Assembly: GCF_900113015.1 (NCBI RefSeq)
Contig: NZ_FONV01000003.1
Location: 62,001 to 126,000 of the forward strand
DNA: 64,000 nt
Origin: Actinoplanes philippinensis
GTDB taxonomy: Bacteria > Actinomycetota > Actinomycetes > Mycobacteriales > Micromonosporaceae
Reading direction: 5' to 3'
Of the stretch, positions 53,952-62,151 are shown one piece after another. The translations under genes were made by a program, and so were the position numbers. The stretch's first letter is position 1, and each line of letters begins with the position of its first letter. The notes beneath the pieces were generated by a model. It had not been told where the DNA came from. It was given only the letters and a program-made list of their open reading frames with translations, and did no database searches.

Positions 53952-55475
53952 ATGTGGCCTCAGTTCCCACCCGCGCGTGCCGAGCAGAACGACATGGTGC
54001 GGCGTCGGTTGGCCACTGCCGGGCTCCTGGTGCTGCTCGGCCTGGGCGCCGCGACGACTCTCGCCGTCCCGGCCCTGGGCGGCGCCGACCCCGCTGTCTA
54101 CATGTCCGTGGTCGGTGGCGCGGAGATGCTGTTCAGCCTGCTCGGACTGATCTTCGCGGCCCTGGCCGGCCGCCTGCCCGGCCTGCCGCCCCGGGTCCGG
54201 CGGGCCTGGCGGTGGATGCTCCCGACCTACGCGTTGTGGCTCGTCGACGTGACGTTGTACGCGGTCATGCCCGCCCAGCGGTTCCCCAGCCTGCCCGAGG
54301 TCGGCCAGTTGCTCATCCCGCCGGTCACGCTGGCCGGGATCCTGGCCTTCACCCGCCTGCCGCACTCCCCGGTGGAGCGGATCAAGCTCTGGCTGGACGC
54401 CGGTGTCGCCGCCGCCGGCTCGGCGATGATCCTCTGGTTCCTCGTGCTCAGCCCGGCGCTGGCCGGCGCCGCCTCGGCCTCGTGGCACGAACTGATCCCG
54501 GGCATCCTACGGCCGCTGCTCTTCGCGGCGCTGCTCTTCGGTGTCGGTGTCGTGCTGCTGCAGGGCACCGAGACCGCCGCGGCACGGGCGCCGCTGATGA
54601 CCGTCGTGGCCGCCATCCTGCTGCTGCTCATCGGCGACGTGCGCCGCGCCTACGTGGTCAACCACGGCGGGTCGCTGTGGCCCTCCTCCGACCAGACCAC
54701 CTTCTGGGTCGCCGGGCTCTTCATGCTGATGCTCGCCCCGTACCTGCAGGTGTGGCGCTCGGGCCGGCCGCCCGTGCCCGGCGTGTCCGCCACCGGCGCC
54801 GCGCCCCGCTGGCCCTACCTGACGGCGGTCCCGGGCTATCTGCTGCTCATGCTGACCGTGGGGGTCGAACACCCGTACCCGGCGAGCGGACTGATCGCCG
54901 GCGCGTTCCTGGTCTCCACGCTCGTCTTCGCCCGGCAGATGATCGCCGCCCGGGAGAGCCGCCGGATGGCCGTCACCGATCAGCTGACCGGGCTCGCCAA
55001 CCGGGTGCAGATGTACGAGGCCCTGCCCCGCGCGATGGCGCGCGCCCACCGCAACGAGACGACCGTCGCCGTGCTGGTCATCGACATGAACGGGTTCAAG
55101 CAGATCAACGACGAGTTCGGCCACCGGGCCGGTGACCGGCTGCTCGTCGGGTTCGCCGAGCTGTTGCGCCGCTGCGTGCTCGGTTCGGACCTGGTGGTGC
55201 GGCTCGGCGGTGACGAGTTCGCCGTCGTCCTGACGAACCTGACCGAACCGGACAACGCCGAGGCGGTGGTACGCCGGATCCGGGCCGCGATGGCCGAGCC
55301 GATCGACGTCGGCCCGACCGTGATCCAGCCCAGCGCCAGCATCGGTGTGGCCGTCGCCCGCCCCGGCGACGTCGAGATCGACGACCTGCTGCACCGCGCC
55401 GACGTGGCGATGTACGAGGTGAAGAAACAGAAGCTACGGCAGACGACGGCAGAGAAGAGCGTCGGGGGTACGTGA
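53952..55475 (+). CDS. Membrane GGDEF-domain protein (diguanylate cyclase)
   Basis: The 507-residue protein has about eight transmembrane helices in residues ~15-320, as an unassigned MASE-like sensor, then a GGDEF domain. D-Q-L-T-G-L-A-N-R-V opens it, V-I-D-M-N-G-F-K-Q-I-N-D-E-F-G-H is the substrate region, and R-L-G-G-D-E-F-A-V-V-L is the intact active site, so it should make cyclic di-GMP from GTP. The product-inhibition R-x-x-D site five residues upstream reads L-G-S-D and is lost. No EAL domain. The start is ATG 53952 or ATG 53994 (residue 15); neither has a strong ribosome-binding site. It is divergent from the chitinase gene, and its last 42 bp overlap the end of the convergent GH5 gene. 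Confidence 0.9.
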   Translation: MWPQFPPARAEQNDMVRRRLATAGLLVLLGLGAATTLAVPALGGADPAVYMSVVGGAEMLFSLLGLIFAALAGRLPGLPPRVRRAWRWMLPTYALWLVDVTLYAVMPAQRFPSLPEVGQLLIPPVTLAGILAFTRLPHSPVERIKLWLDAGVAAAGSAMILWFLVLSPALAGAASASWHELIPGILRPLLFAALLFGVGVVLLQGTETAAARAPLMTVVAAILLLLIGDVRRAYVVNHGGSLWPSSDQTTFWVAGLFMLMLAPYLQVWRSGRPPVPGVSATGAAPRWPYLTAVPGYLLLMLTVGVEHPYPASGLIAGAFLVSTLVFARQMIAARESRRMAVTDQLTGLANRVQMYEALPRAMARAHRNETTVAVLVIDMNGFKQINDEFGHRAGDRLLVGFAELLRRCVLGSDLVVRLGGDEFAVVLTNLTEPDNAEAVVRRIRAAMAEPIDVGPTVIQPSASIGVAVARPGDVEIDDLLHRADVAMYEVKKQKLRQTTAEKSVGGT

Positions 55476-57320
55476 CGACAGGAACCGCCCGGTGTAGGCG
55501 ATCCCGGCCACGTACTCGTCGTCGGCGCACTGGCCCTTGTAGTGGCCGCCGGCGAAGTCGCCGCCCGGGCCGCCCGCCGGACGGTTGTCGCCCCGGTCGA
55601 ACCACACCGTCCGGCCGCTGTCGGCCGCCGCCGTGATCGCCGTCGCGCACAGGGCGCTCGACACCGCCGCGCCGCGGACCGCGTAGCCGACCAGCACCGA
55701 CGTCGCCGGGCACTGCAGTTTCGTGTAGCCGGACGCCCAGTCCCGGGAGACGTGCTGCTCACCGGTTACCACCTGGTACGCGCTCCAGGACACCGGGCGG
55801 CCGTGGTCGGTGCACAGGCCCCGGTTGCCGGTGTGGCTCAGGCCGATCAGGCGCTGGCCGTCCGGACAGGCGGCCTTGCGCGCGCCGCTGTCCCAGTCGG
55901 GCCGGCCCCGCATCGTCGCCGACGCGATGAAGTCGCCGTGGTCGGGGCTGAGCATGCTGCGCGCCGCGACCGGTGCGACGTACCCCTGCCTCGAAGTGGC
56001 CGTGACCAGCCGCCGCCAGGCGCCGGACCGCCAGTCCGGGCCGTCGATGATCCCAGACCGCCGCCCCGCGGCGTCGAAGAACAGCAGCCCCCACTCGTTG
56101 CCGCTCTCCGCCCAGCCGACCGCCGGCCAGTAGGCGAAGTCGGCGTCCGCCCGGATCAGGATGTCCACGAAATTCTCGAACCAGGCGCGCTGCCGACTGC
56201 CCTCGCTCGCGTTCGCGTCGACGCCGAACTCGCTGATCCACACCGGCGCGGTGAAGTGGTTGCCCGCCTCCCCCGCCACGAACAGCGCGTCCCGGTCGAC
56301 GACGGCGGCCAGGTCGGCCGGGCTCAGGTCGCGGTAGCGCGGATCGGTGGTCTCGCCCGTGCCGGTGGCGCCGCTGTGGTTCGGGCCGGTGTAGTCGTAG
56401 AAGTGCGCCGAGTAGACCAGCTTCCCCGACCTGACCAGCGTGTGCGACAGGGTGCGCACCGGGCGCAGGGTGGGCCGCTCGTGGGCGAACCCGTCGACCG
56501 GGATGCCGGTCCAGTTGATGCCCTCGACGATGATCAGCAGGTTGGGGTTGGCCTCGGCGAGGATCCGGTCACCGGCGCGCTGCGAGGCGGCGAACCAGTC
56601 GTGGGCGTTGCCCCAGCCCCAGTTCGGGTCGTCGAGGATCGTGCGGCGCACCTCGTTGTACAGGTCGGCGCCGACCACCCGCGGATTGTCCCGGTAGCGG
56701 CGGGCCATGAACAGCCAGTCGTCCTCCCACTGCTGGACGCTCTGCGACGTGTTCCACCGCTCGTTGCCGTCGACCGCGCAGCACCAGCGGGTGGTGTTGG
56801 TGTGGTTGTTGAGGATCACCGCGAGACCGGCGCCGGTGAGTTCGGCGACCACCCGGTCGTACACCTGCAAGGGGGTTGATCCTCGCAGTTGGGGGTTGGC
56901 GGCCACGGCGGCGTCGCTGACCGGCGTGCTGTCGCGGACCATCTCGTTGGAGAACGGCAGGCGCACGCTGTTGAGGCCCAGGTCGCGGAAGCCGGCGACG
57001 ATCGTCGCGATCGGCGCCCGGTCCAGGCCGAGCGGGATCCGGCCGGAGTTCTCGCCGGCGTGATGGTTCGCGTTGTCGGCGGTGTCGCCGGAGCCGTTCC
57101 AGGTGCCGCTCGCGCCGTGCCAGTTGGCGGACCGCAACTTGAACCGCTGCCCGCCGGCGTCGACGACATACCGCCCCCGCGTCGACAGCGGCCCCGTCCA
57201 GCCCGGCTCGGCCGCCGCGGTGGTCGCGGCCGCCGGCGCGGCGCCGGGCAGCAGACCGGCCAGGAGCGTCAAAACCATCAGCAGGGGTACGGCCGGACGC
57301 GTGATCGCCATGGCACACAT
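55434..57320 (-). CDS. Secreted GH5-family glycosidase with C-terminal domain
   Basis: The 628-residue product has a signal peptide (M-A-I-T-R-P-A-V-P-L-L-M, cleavage near P-A-A-A). Residues ~40-440 form a GH5-type barrel: Y-V-V-D-A-G-G-Q-R-F-K-L-R-S-A-N-W opening, L-G-L-N-S-V-R-L-P-F-S-N, N-N-H-T, V-V-G-A-D-L-Y-N-E-V-R (acid/base Glu), S-A-H-F-Y-D-Y and W-I-S-E-F-G-V-D (nucleophile Glu). Retaining GH5 enzymes cut beta-glucans, mannans or related polymers. The last ~170 residues form a Cys-rich domain (repeated C-P-D-G-Q-R-L-I-G, C-P-A-T-S-V-L-V-G, C-A-D-D-E-Y-V-A-G), possibly a binding module; I do not know its family. ATG 57320 or 57311. Tail-to-tail overlap of 42 bp with the GGDEF gene. 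Confidence 0.88.
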   Translation of the reverse strand: MCAMAITRPAVPLLMVLTLLAGLLPGAAPAAATTAAAEPGWTGPLSTRGRYVVDAGGQRFKLRSANWHGASGTWNGSGDTADNANHHAGENSGRIPLGLDRAPIATIVAGFRDLGLNSVRLPFSNEMVRDSTPVSDAAVAANPQLRGSTPLQVYDRVVAELTGAGLAVILNNHTNTTRWCCAVDGNERWNTSQSVQQWEDDWLFMARRYRDNPRVVGADLYNEVRRTILDDPNWGWGNAHDWFAASQRAGDRILAEANPNLLIIVEGINWTGIPVDGFAHERPTLRPVRTLSHTLVRSGKLVYSAHFYDYTGPNHSGATGTGETTDPRYRDLSPADLAAVVDRDALFVAGEAGNHFTAPVWISEFGVDANASEGSRQRAWFENFVDILIRADADFAYWPAVGWAESGNEWGLLFFDAAGRRSGIIDGPDWRSGAWRRLVTATSRQGYVAPVAARSMLSPDHGDFIASATMRGRPDWDSGARKAACPDGQRLIGLSHTGNRGLCTDHGRPVSWSAYQVVTGEQHVSRDWASGYTKLQCPATSVLVGYAVRGAAVSSALCATAITAAADSGRTVWFDRGDNRPAGGPGGDFAGGHYKGQCADDEYVAGIAYTGRFLSSRTPDALLCRRLP

Positions 57321-57368
57321 TGAAGCCCATGGAACAGTTTATTGACAGATCGAGATTCCGGCGGTCCC

Positions 57369-58176
57369 ATGGCCCTCGTGAGAGCTGTCGTCCACCACCG
57401 CTACGGCGGGCCTGATGTGCTGACCCTGGCCGAGGTGCCCGCGCCGGTCCCGGGTGACGGCGAGATCCTGATCCGGGTCCGGGCGGCCGAGGCCACCAAG
57501 TCCGACTGCGAGCTGCGCAGCCTCCACTTCCCGGTCCGTCGGCTCGCGCTGCCGCTACGGCTCGCGTTCGGCATCACCAAGCCCCGGCGGCACATCCTCG
57601 GCGGATACTTCGCGGGCGAGGTGGTGTCGGTCGGCGAAGATCAGGACCGGTGACCGGGTGCTGATCAACGGGGCCGGCGGCAGCATCGGGGCCCATGCCG
57701 TCCAGATCGCCCGGGCGATGGGCGGGCACGTCACGGCGGTCGACCATCGGAGCAAGGAGGATTTCGTACGCCGGATCGGCGCCCAGGACTTCCACGACTA
57801 CACGGCCGGCGACGTGACAGCCACGGGACGGCGATACGACGTCATCTTCGACATGGTCGCGGGTGGGCCGTACCGCCGCTTGATCGGGATGCTCGAACCC
57901 GGCGGCCGATATCTCAACGGCAACCCCCGCCTGTCGGTGTTGTTCCGGTCGAAGGTCCTCGACCGCCGCACCGCCATCGTGACCTTCGCCCCGGAGACGG
58001 CGGAGGCGCTGGCCACGCTCACCGCCATGATCGAGAGGGGGGAGATCAGGCCGATCGTCGACCGCGTCCTCCCGATGTCCTCGGCGGCCGACGCCCACCG
58101 CCTCGTCGAGAGCGAGCAGCGGCTCGGCGCCATCGTGATCTCCCTCGACGACATCGTGATCCCCCTCGACGACTGA
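57369..58176 (+). pseudogene. MDR-family NAD(P)-dependent oxidoreductase, broken by an internal deletion and frameshift
   Basis: The first part (ATG 57369 to stop 57653) gives the MDR N-terminal domain: V-R-A-V-V-H-H-R-Y-G-G-P-D-V-L, then G-G-Y-F-A-G-E-V-V-S-V-G. The second part, in another frame, begins before 57658 with K-I-R-T-G-D-R-V-L-I-N-G-A-G-G-S-I-G, the Rossmann fold opening, and runs to 58176 (A-V-Q-I-A-R-A-M-G ... H-R-L-V-E). In intact relatives about 70-75 residues lie between these motifs (the end of the catalytic domain). They are missing, and the frame shifts at the junction near 57636-57650. A functional oxidoreductase of the quinone-reductase/zinc-independent MDR group is therefore not made, although the second piece could still be translated alone. 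No other decayed gene was seen nearby. Confidence 0.85.
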
Positions 58177-58209
58177 GCCGCCCGCCAACCCGGCGGGATG
58201 ACGGGCGGC
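58177..58209. terminator. Hairpin between pseudogene and lyase gene
   Basis: An 8-bp stem (58177-58184 with 58202-58209) right after the stop of the decayed oxidoreductase and 7 bp beyond the lyase stop codon. Both strands could use it. It is weaker than the other hairpins here. Confidence 0.45.
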
Positions 58210-58215
58210 CGGCGG

Positions 58216-60018
58216 TCAGCCGATCGCGAAACTCGGATGCGGCGGCTGGTTGTAGGCGGTGTTCTGCCAGGCCACCGCCTCCCGGTACATCCGGTCCTGC
58301 ATCAGCGACGGGCGGGAGATGCTCGTCGCGGTGGTCGTCGAGTAGATCCGCAGCGCGGTGTTGTTCGTCGTCGGCCAGATGACCTCCTCACGCCAGTCAC
58401 CGAGGATGTCGGCCTGCAACGACGGAGTGGCCTTCGTGCCGTTGTTGGAGTGCACACCCTCCGCCGTCAGCAGACGGGTGTCGGCGCTCGTGCCGTACTT
58501 GTCGATGTGGGTGCCGTCGAGCAACTCCCGCTGCGCGTCGCCGTCCCACCAGATGACGAAGTTCGCGCTGGACGGCTTGCGCCCGATGTTCTGCCCGGAC
58601 GTGTTGTAGATGCCGGACACCGCCGACGACCACGACTCGGCGCCGGGACTGCCGGCGTACACGTCGGCCGAGACACCCCGGCCGTTGTCGCAGCCACAGG
58701 AGGCGTTCGACCAGATGATCGATCCGGTACGGGCGTCGGCCATCCAGGCGGCCGGCTTCGTCGTGCTCTCGTCGACCTTGAAGACCTCCAGCCCGGCACG
58801 GCTCGGGATCAGGTCACCGACGTGGTAGGCGTCGCCGTGACCCTGCCCGTTGGTCCACAGCCCGTAGCCGTTGTCGTCGACGGCCATCGCGCCGTACATG
58901 ATCTCGTCCTTGCCGTCGCTGTCGACGTCGGCGACGGAGAGCTGGTGGTTGCCCTGGCCGGCCCAGGCCGAGCCGTTCGTCGACGAGTTGCTGTCGAACG
59001 TCCAGCGGCGGGTCAGCGCGCCGTTGCGGAAGTCCCAGGCCACGATCACCGAACGGGTGTAGTAGCCGCGGGCCATGATGATGCTCGGATAGGAGCCGGT
59101 CACGTAGGCGGTGCCGGCCAGGAACCGGTCCACCCGGTTGCCGTAGCTGTCACCCCACGAGGAGACCGTGCCCCGCGCCGGAACATAGTCGGCGGTCGCC
59201 ATCGCCCGGCCGGTCTGGCCGTTGAAGACGGTCAGGAACTCGGGCCCGGACAGGATGTAGCCGGAGGAGTTGCGGTAGTCGGCGCTGGAACTGCCGATCA
59301 CCGTGCCGCCGCCGTCGACGGTGCCGTCAGCGGTCTTCATCGCCACCTCGGCCTTGCCGTCCCCGTCGTAGTCGAAGACCTGGAACTGGGTGTAGTGCGC
59401 GCCCGCCCGGATGTTGCGGCCCAGGTTGATGCGCCACAGCCGGGTGCCGTTCAGCTTGTACGCGTCGATGTAGACCGGCCCGGTGTAGCCGGACTGCGAG
59501 TTGTCCTTCGCGTTGGACGGATCCCACTTGAGGACGATCTCGTACGAGCCGTCGCCGTCCAGGTCACCGACCGAGGCGTCGTTGGCGCTGTAGGTGTAGG
59601 CGACGCCGTCGGGTGTGGTGCCACCGGCCGGGACCTGGATCGGCACGTCCTGGTAGGCGGCGGCCAGCGCGACCGCCGCGCCCGAGGTTGCGGCCAGTGT
59701 CGTGGCGGCGGCGCCCGCCGGACGGACCGTGTAGGTGGCGCCGGGCGGGGCGCCGGTGTCGGTGAAGTTGGTGGCCAGGGTGGTCGTCAGCCTCGTGCCG
59801 TCCCGGTAGACGTCGAAACCGGCGCCGGCCCGGTCGGATCCGAGGAGCCGCCAGGAGAGGAAGTTGCCGGTCGGGGTGCGGAGGCTGATCAGGGCACGGT
59901 TGCTGTCCGCGATCGTCGCCTGGTCGACGCTCTTGTCCGCGCTTGCAGCCGGTCCGGGGACGGCCAGCGCCGCGGCGACGGTCAGGGCCGTCGTGACGCC
60001 GGTGAGCAGTTTGAACAT
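58216..60018 (-). CDS. Secreted rhamnogalacturonan lyase, PL11 family
   Basis: The 600-residue protein has a signal peptide (M-F-K-L-L-T-G-V, cleavage near A-A-S-A) and an N-terminal Ig-like part (R-A-L-I-S-L-R-T-P-T-G-N-F-L-S-W-R-L-L-G). Eight-bladed propeller repeats with calcium-type loops follow: D-L-D-G-D-G-S-Y-E, D-Y-D-G-D-G-K-A-E-V-A-M-K, D-V-D-S-D-G-K-D-E, D-I-L-G-D-W-R-E-E. The order matches PL11 YesW/YesX-type lyases, which cut rhamnogalacturonan I of pectin by beta-elimination. ATG 60018 is chosen; an extension to 60105 lacks a leader. A palindromic operator-like site lies ~150 bp upstream. Confidence 0.93.
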   Translation of the reverse strand: MFKLLTGVTTALTVAAALAVPGPAASADKSVDQATIADSNRALISLRTPTGNFLSWRLLGSDRAGAGFDVYRDGTRLTTTLATNFTDTGAPPGATYTVRPAGAAATTLAATSGAAVALAAAYQDVPIQVPAGGTTPDGVAYTYSANDASVGDLDGDGSYEIVLKWDPSNAKDNSQSGYTGPVYIDAYKLNGTRLWRINLGRNIRAGAHYTQFQVFDYDGDGKAEVAMKTADGTVDGGGTVIGSSSADYRNSSGYILSGPEFLTVFNGQTGRAMATADYVPARGTVSSWGDSYGNRVDRFLAGTAYVTGSYPSIIMARGYYTRSVIVAWDFRNGALTRRWTFDSNSSTNGSAWAGQGNHQLSVADVDSDGKDEIMYGAMAVDDNGYGLWTNGQGHGDAYHVGDLIPSRAGLEVFKVDESTTKPAAWMADARTGSIIWSNASCGCDNGRGVSADVYAGSPGAESWSSAVSGIYNTSGQNIGRKPSSANFVIWWDGDAQRELLDGTHIDKYGTSADTRLLTAEGVHSNNGTKATPSLQADILGDWREEVIWPTTNNTALRIYSTTTATSISRPSLMQDRMYREAVAWQNTAYNQPPHPSFAIG

Positions 60019-60166
60019 GGGGGATCCAAACTCTGTGCGGGGGAAACGGGGATTCCCGGCGGCTGTCTCGGCATGCGGCCGGGTGGCGCGGTGCCTCCCA
60101 TCCATGAGGACTTCTGCCGACCGGGCATGCGGGGATCATGGCCGGGCGGCGGGGGTGGGTCAGCTT

Positions 60167-60178
60167 TGAAAGCTTTCA
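60167..60178. promoter_or_regulatory. Operator-like palindrome upstream of the lyase gene
   Basis: TGAAAGCTTTCA is a perfect 12-bp palindrome, ~150 bp upstream of the PL11 start codon. LacI-family operators often have a TGAAA-GC/CG-TTTCA shape, so a pectin- or rhamnose-responsive repressor may bind here. The regulator is not in the window. Confidence 0.5.
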
Positions 60179-60488
60179 GTCACCCCGGGCCGATGCTATA
60201 GATAGGTGCCGATATCTGCAATAGTCGGCACCGGGAGCCGGGAGGGTATATCCCCTTGCTGCGGGTGGCCGCCACTCACTGAACCGACCCGCAACGCGGG
60301 CCACTGCCGGCCGGCCCCAGCAGCACCATGACCGCCAGGTCGATGGCGCCGGCCCGCGGCGCGAAGCTGACGGCCGTTTCCCGCCGGGAGGCCTCCCCCG
60401 AGGGAGGGCCTTCCCGGACGGACGCGCTCCTGCGACCTCTCCCCGCCTCGCGACCTCTCCCGGACCGGCCGTCCATCCCCACCTGACG

Positions 60489-60699
60489 GACGGTTCCCCC
60501 GCACGGACGCCCCATGCCCGGCGGGCGACCCCTGCCTCTTGACGACCCTTCCCGAACCAGCCACCACCGCCCACCGGACGGCCCCTCCCGGACCCGCCGC
60601 CACCGCCCACCAGACGACCCATCTCGGACGGGGCACCTACCCCACCCGACAGACGGTTCCCCCGCCCGGACGCCCCCTGCCAGGCGGGCGACCCCTGCC
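60489..60699 (+). repeat. Two 48-bp direct repeats within a GC-rich repeat field
   Basis: Segments 60489-60536 and 60652-60699 match at 45 of 48 positions, 163 bp apart. Between and around them are further degenerate copies built on CACCGCCCACC and GACGACCCTTCCCG. No coding or mobile-element features are visible. Confidence 0.7.
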
Positions 60700-60852
60700 C
60701 ACCTGACGGCCCTTCCCGGACCGCCCACCAGACGACCCTTCCCGAATCGGCCGCCACCGCCCACCGATCGGCTTCATCCTGACGGATTGCCCTTCCCGTA
60801 CAGTGGCGCCGCCGCGATCCCGGAAACGAGCCGGCAGAGGATCCGGCAGTCC

Positions 60853-62118
60853 CTACAACGACTTCAGCACCAGCGGCAGTCCGACGAAGGCAGCGAACGG
60901 CTCCAGAGCCGGACGAGCCTCGTCGAGATCGAAATCAGCCAACGACTGGACGGTGACCGTCACCGCCTTCTTGCCGAGGGTGCGTTTCCAGGTAGCCATC
61001 ACCCGGCCGTCACGAACCAGCGTGGACTGGAAGATGCCGTTGCCACCGGGGATGATCTTGGCGAGTTGCTCCTTCGTGGCCATCATCGAGCGGTCCTTGT
61101 AGCCCAGCATGTACTCGTCGAAACCGGGCAGCGCCCACCAGCCCGTCGCCGGCCCGGCGTCGAGCACCTCCGGGTCGGCCCACATCTCCACACCGTCCAC
61201 ATCGACAGCCGTCAACCCAGCGGCGTTGATCCCCTTGCGACAGTCGGTAACGGTCAGGCCGGTCCAGCCTGCGAAGTCCTTCACCGTCGTCGGGCCGTGT
61301 GAGCGGAAGTAGCGTTTCGCGAGGATGGCCAGCCCCTCCTCGCGGGACGGGCGGTTGCGCTCGGCCGCCCACTCGTCGAGCAGGACGAACGTCTGCTCAG
61401 TGCCCCGGTTGGGCGCGATGGCCGTCACGCCCCGCTGACTCACATACCACAACAGGTGGTAACCACGCTGGCCCTCGACCGAGATGCCGCCGTCGGTCAG
61501 CGCGGCCAGGCACTCGGATCGCGTAAGGCGTCCACCGCCGGCCGCGACCGCGGCGGCCAGGACGTCCATGGCCTGGTGGGCGGTCTTCTCGTCGAGCCCC
61601 AGGAAATCCCAGCGTCTCGCCACACCGGTGAGCGCCCGGACACCGGCGAGCTCCAACATCCAGTGAGCATCAGCGGACGGGATCAGGTGAACGGTGCCCC
61701 GCATCGGCCACGTGCGCACCACTTCACCACGCTCGGTGGCGGCGACGACCTCTGGCAGCGTCATCCCCGGCAGGCGGACACCGAGCGACCACAGAACACT
61801 GTTGAGGTCTTGCGCCTGCATGGCGCCGAACCACTCAACGATCCCGGCCACAGCCGCGCTCGCCACATCTCGACCGCCGGCCGCGCTCGCCACGTCTGGA
61901 CCGCCGACCGCAGCTGCCACCGCTGGGCTCAAGGCCGCGCCCGTTTTATCCGGTCCAGCGGCCACGCCCGGCCCACTCCCGCCAGAAGCGCCCGTTTCGT
62001 CCGAGCCAACGGCCACGCTCGGCCGGCTCCCACCGGCCGCGCCCGTCGCAGCGGGTCGCGGGCGGGTGCCGAGCAGCAGGCTGGTCATCCGGAGGCTCAG
62101 GGCCGTGTTGGTGTCCAC
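60853..62118 (-). CDS. AlkZ-like winged-helix DNA-binding protein with low-complexity insertion
   Basis: The 421-residue protein fits the HTH_42/AlkZ-related family (YcaQ-like), some members of which are DNA glycosylases for cross-links or bulky lesions. Conserved parts are W-F-G-A-M-Q-A-Q-D-L-N-S-V-L-W-S-L-G-V-R, R-T-W-P-M-R-G-T-V-H-L-I, R-Y-F-R-S-H-G-P-T-T-V-K-D-F-A-G-W and L-P-G-F-D-E-Y-M-L-G-Y-K-D-R. The usual glycosylase Q-x-Q appears as Q-A-Q. Between L-L-L-G near residue 17 and the W-F-G-A block is an unusual ~65-residue Ala/Gly-rich insertion with internal repeats (G-G-P-D-V-A-S-A-A-G-G-R-D-V-A-S-A-A). GTG start at 62118. It lies 33 bp after the pgi gene and may be co-transcribed with it. 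Confidence 0.82.
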   Translation of the reverse strand: MDTNTALSLRMTSLLLGTRPRPAATGAAGGSRPSVAVGSDETGASGGSGPGVAAGPDKTGAALSPAVAAAVGGPDVASAAGGRDVASAAVAGIVEWFGAMQAQDLNSVLWSLGVRLPGMTLPEVVAATERGEVVRTWPMRGTVHLIPSADAHWMLELAGVRALTGVARRWDFLGLDEKTAHQAMDVLAAAVAAGGGRLTRSECLAALTDGGISVEGQRGYHLLWYVSQRGVTAIAPNRGTEQTFVLLDEWAAERNRPSREEGLAILAKRYFRSHGPTTVKDFAGWTGLTVTDCRKGINAAGLTAVDVDGVEMWADPEVLDAGPATGWWALPGFDEYMLGYKDRSMMATKEQLAKIIPGGNGIFQSTLVRDGRVMATWKRTLGKKAVTVTVQSLADFDLDEARPALEPFAAFVGLPLVLKSL

Positions 62119-62151
62119 GGCCCTGAGCCTAGAGAACCGGTCTGACAGAAA

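Larger units (their letters stand above)
60019..60852. other. Long GC-rich intergenic region, 834 bp, with repeats
   Basis: Upstream region of the PL11 gene (minus strand) and downstream region of the AlkZ-like gene (minus strand). It holds one palindrome (60167-60178), an AT-rich spot near 60190-60230 that may be the lyase promoter, and degenerate GC-rich repeats at ~60485-60760. Open frames here (for example plus 60514-61302) are Pro/Arg-rich and repeat-driven; I do not consider them genes. Confidence 0.5.

Noticed and set aside
60514..61302. Pro/Arg-rich plus-strand frame
   Set aside because: It is driven by the GC-rich repeats and then runs antisense to the AlkZ-like gene.
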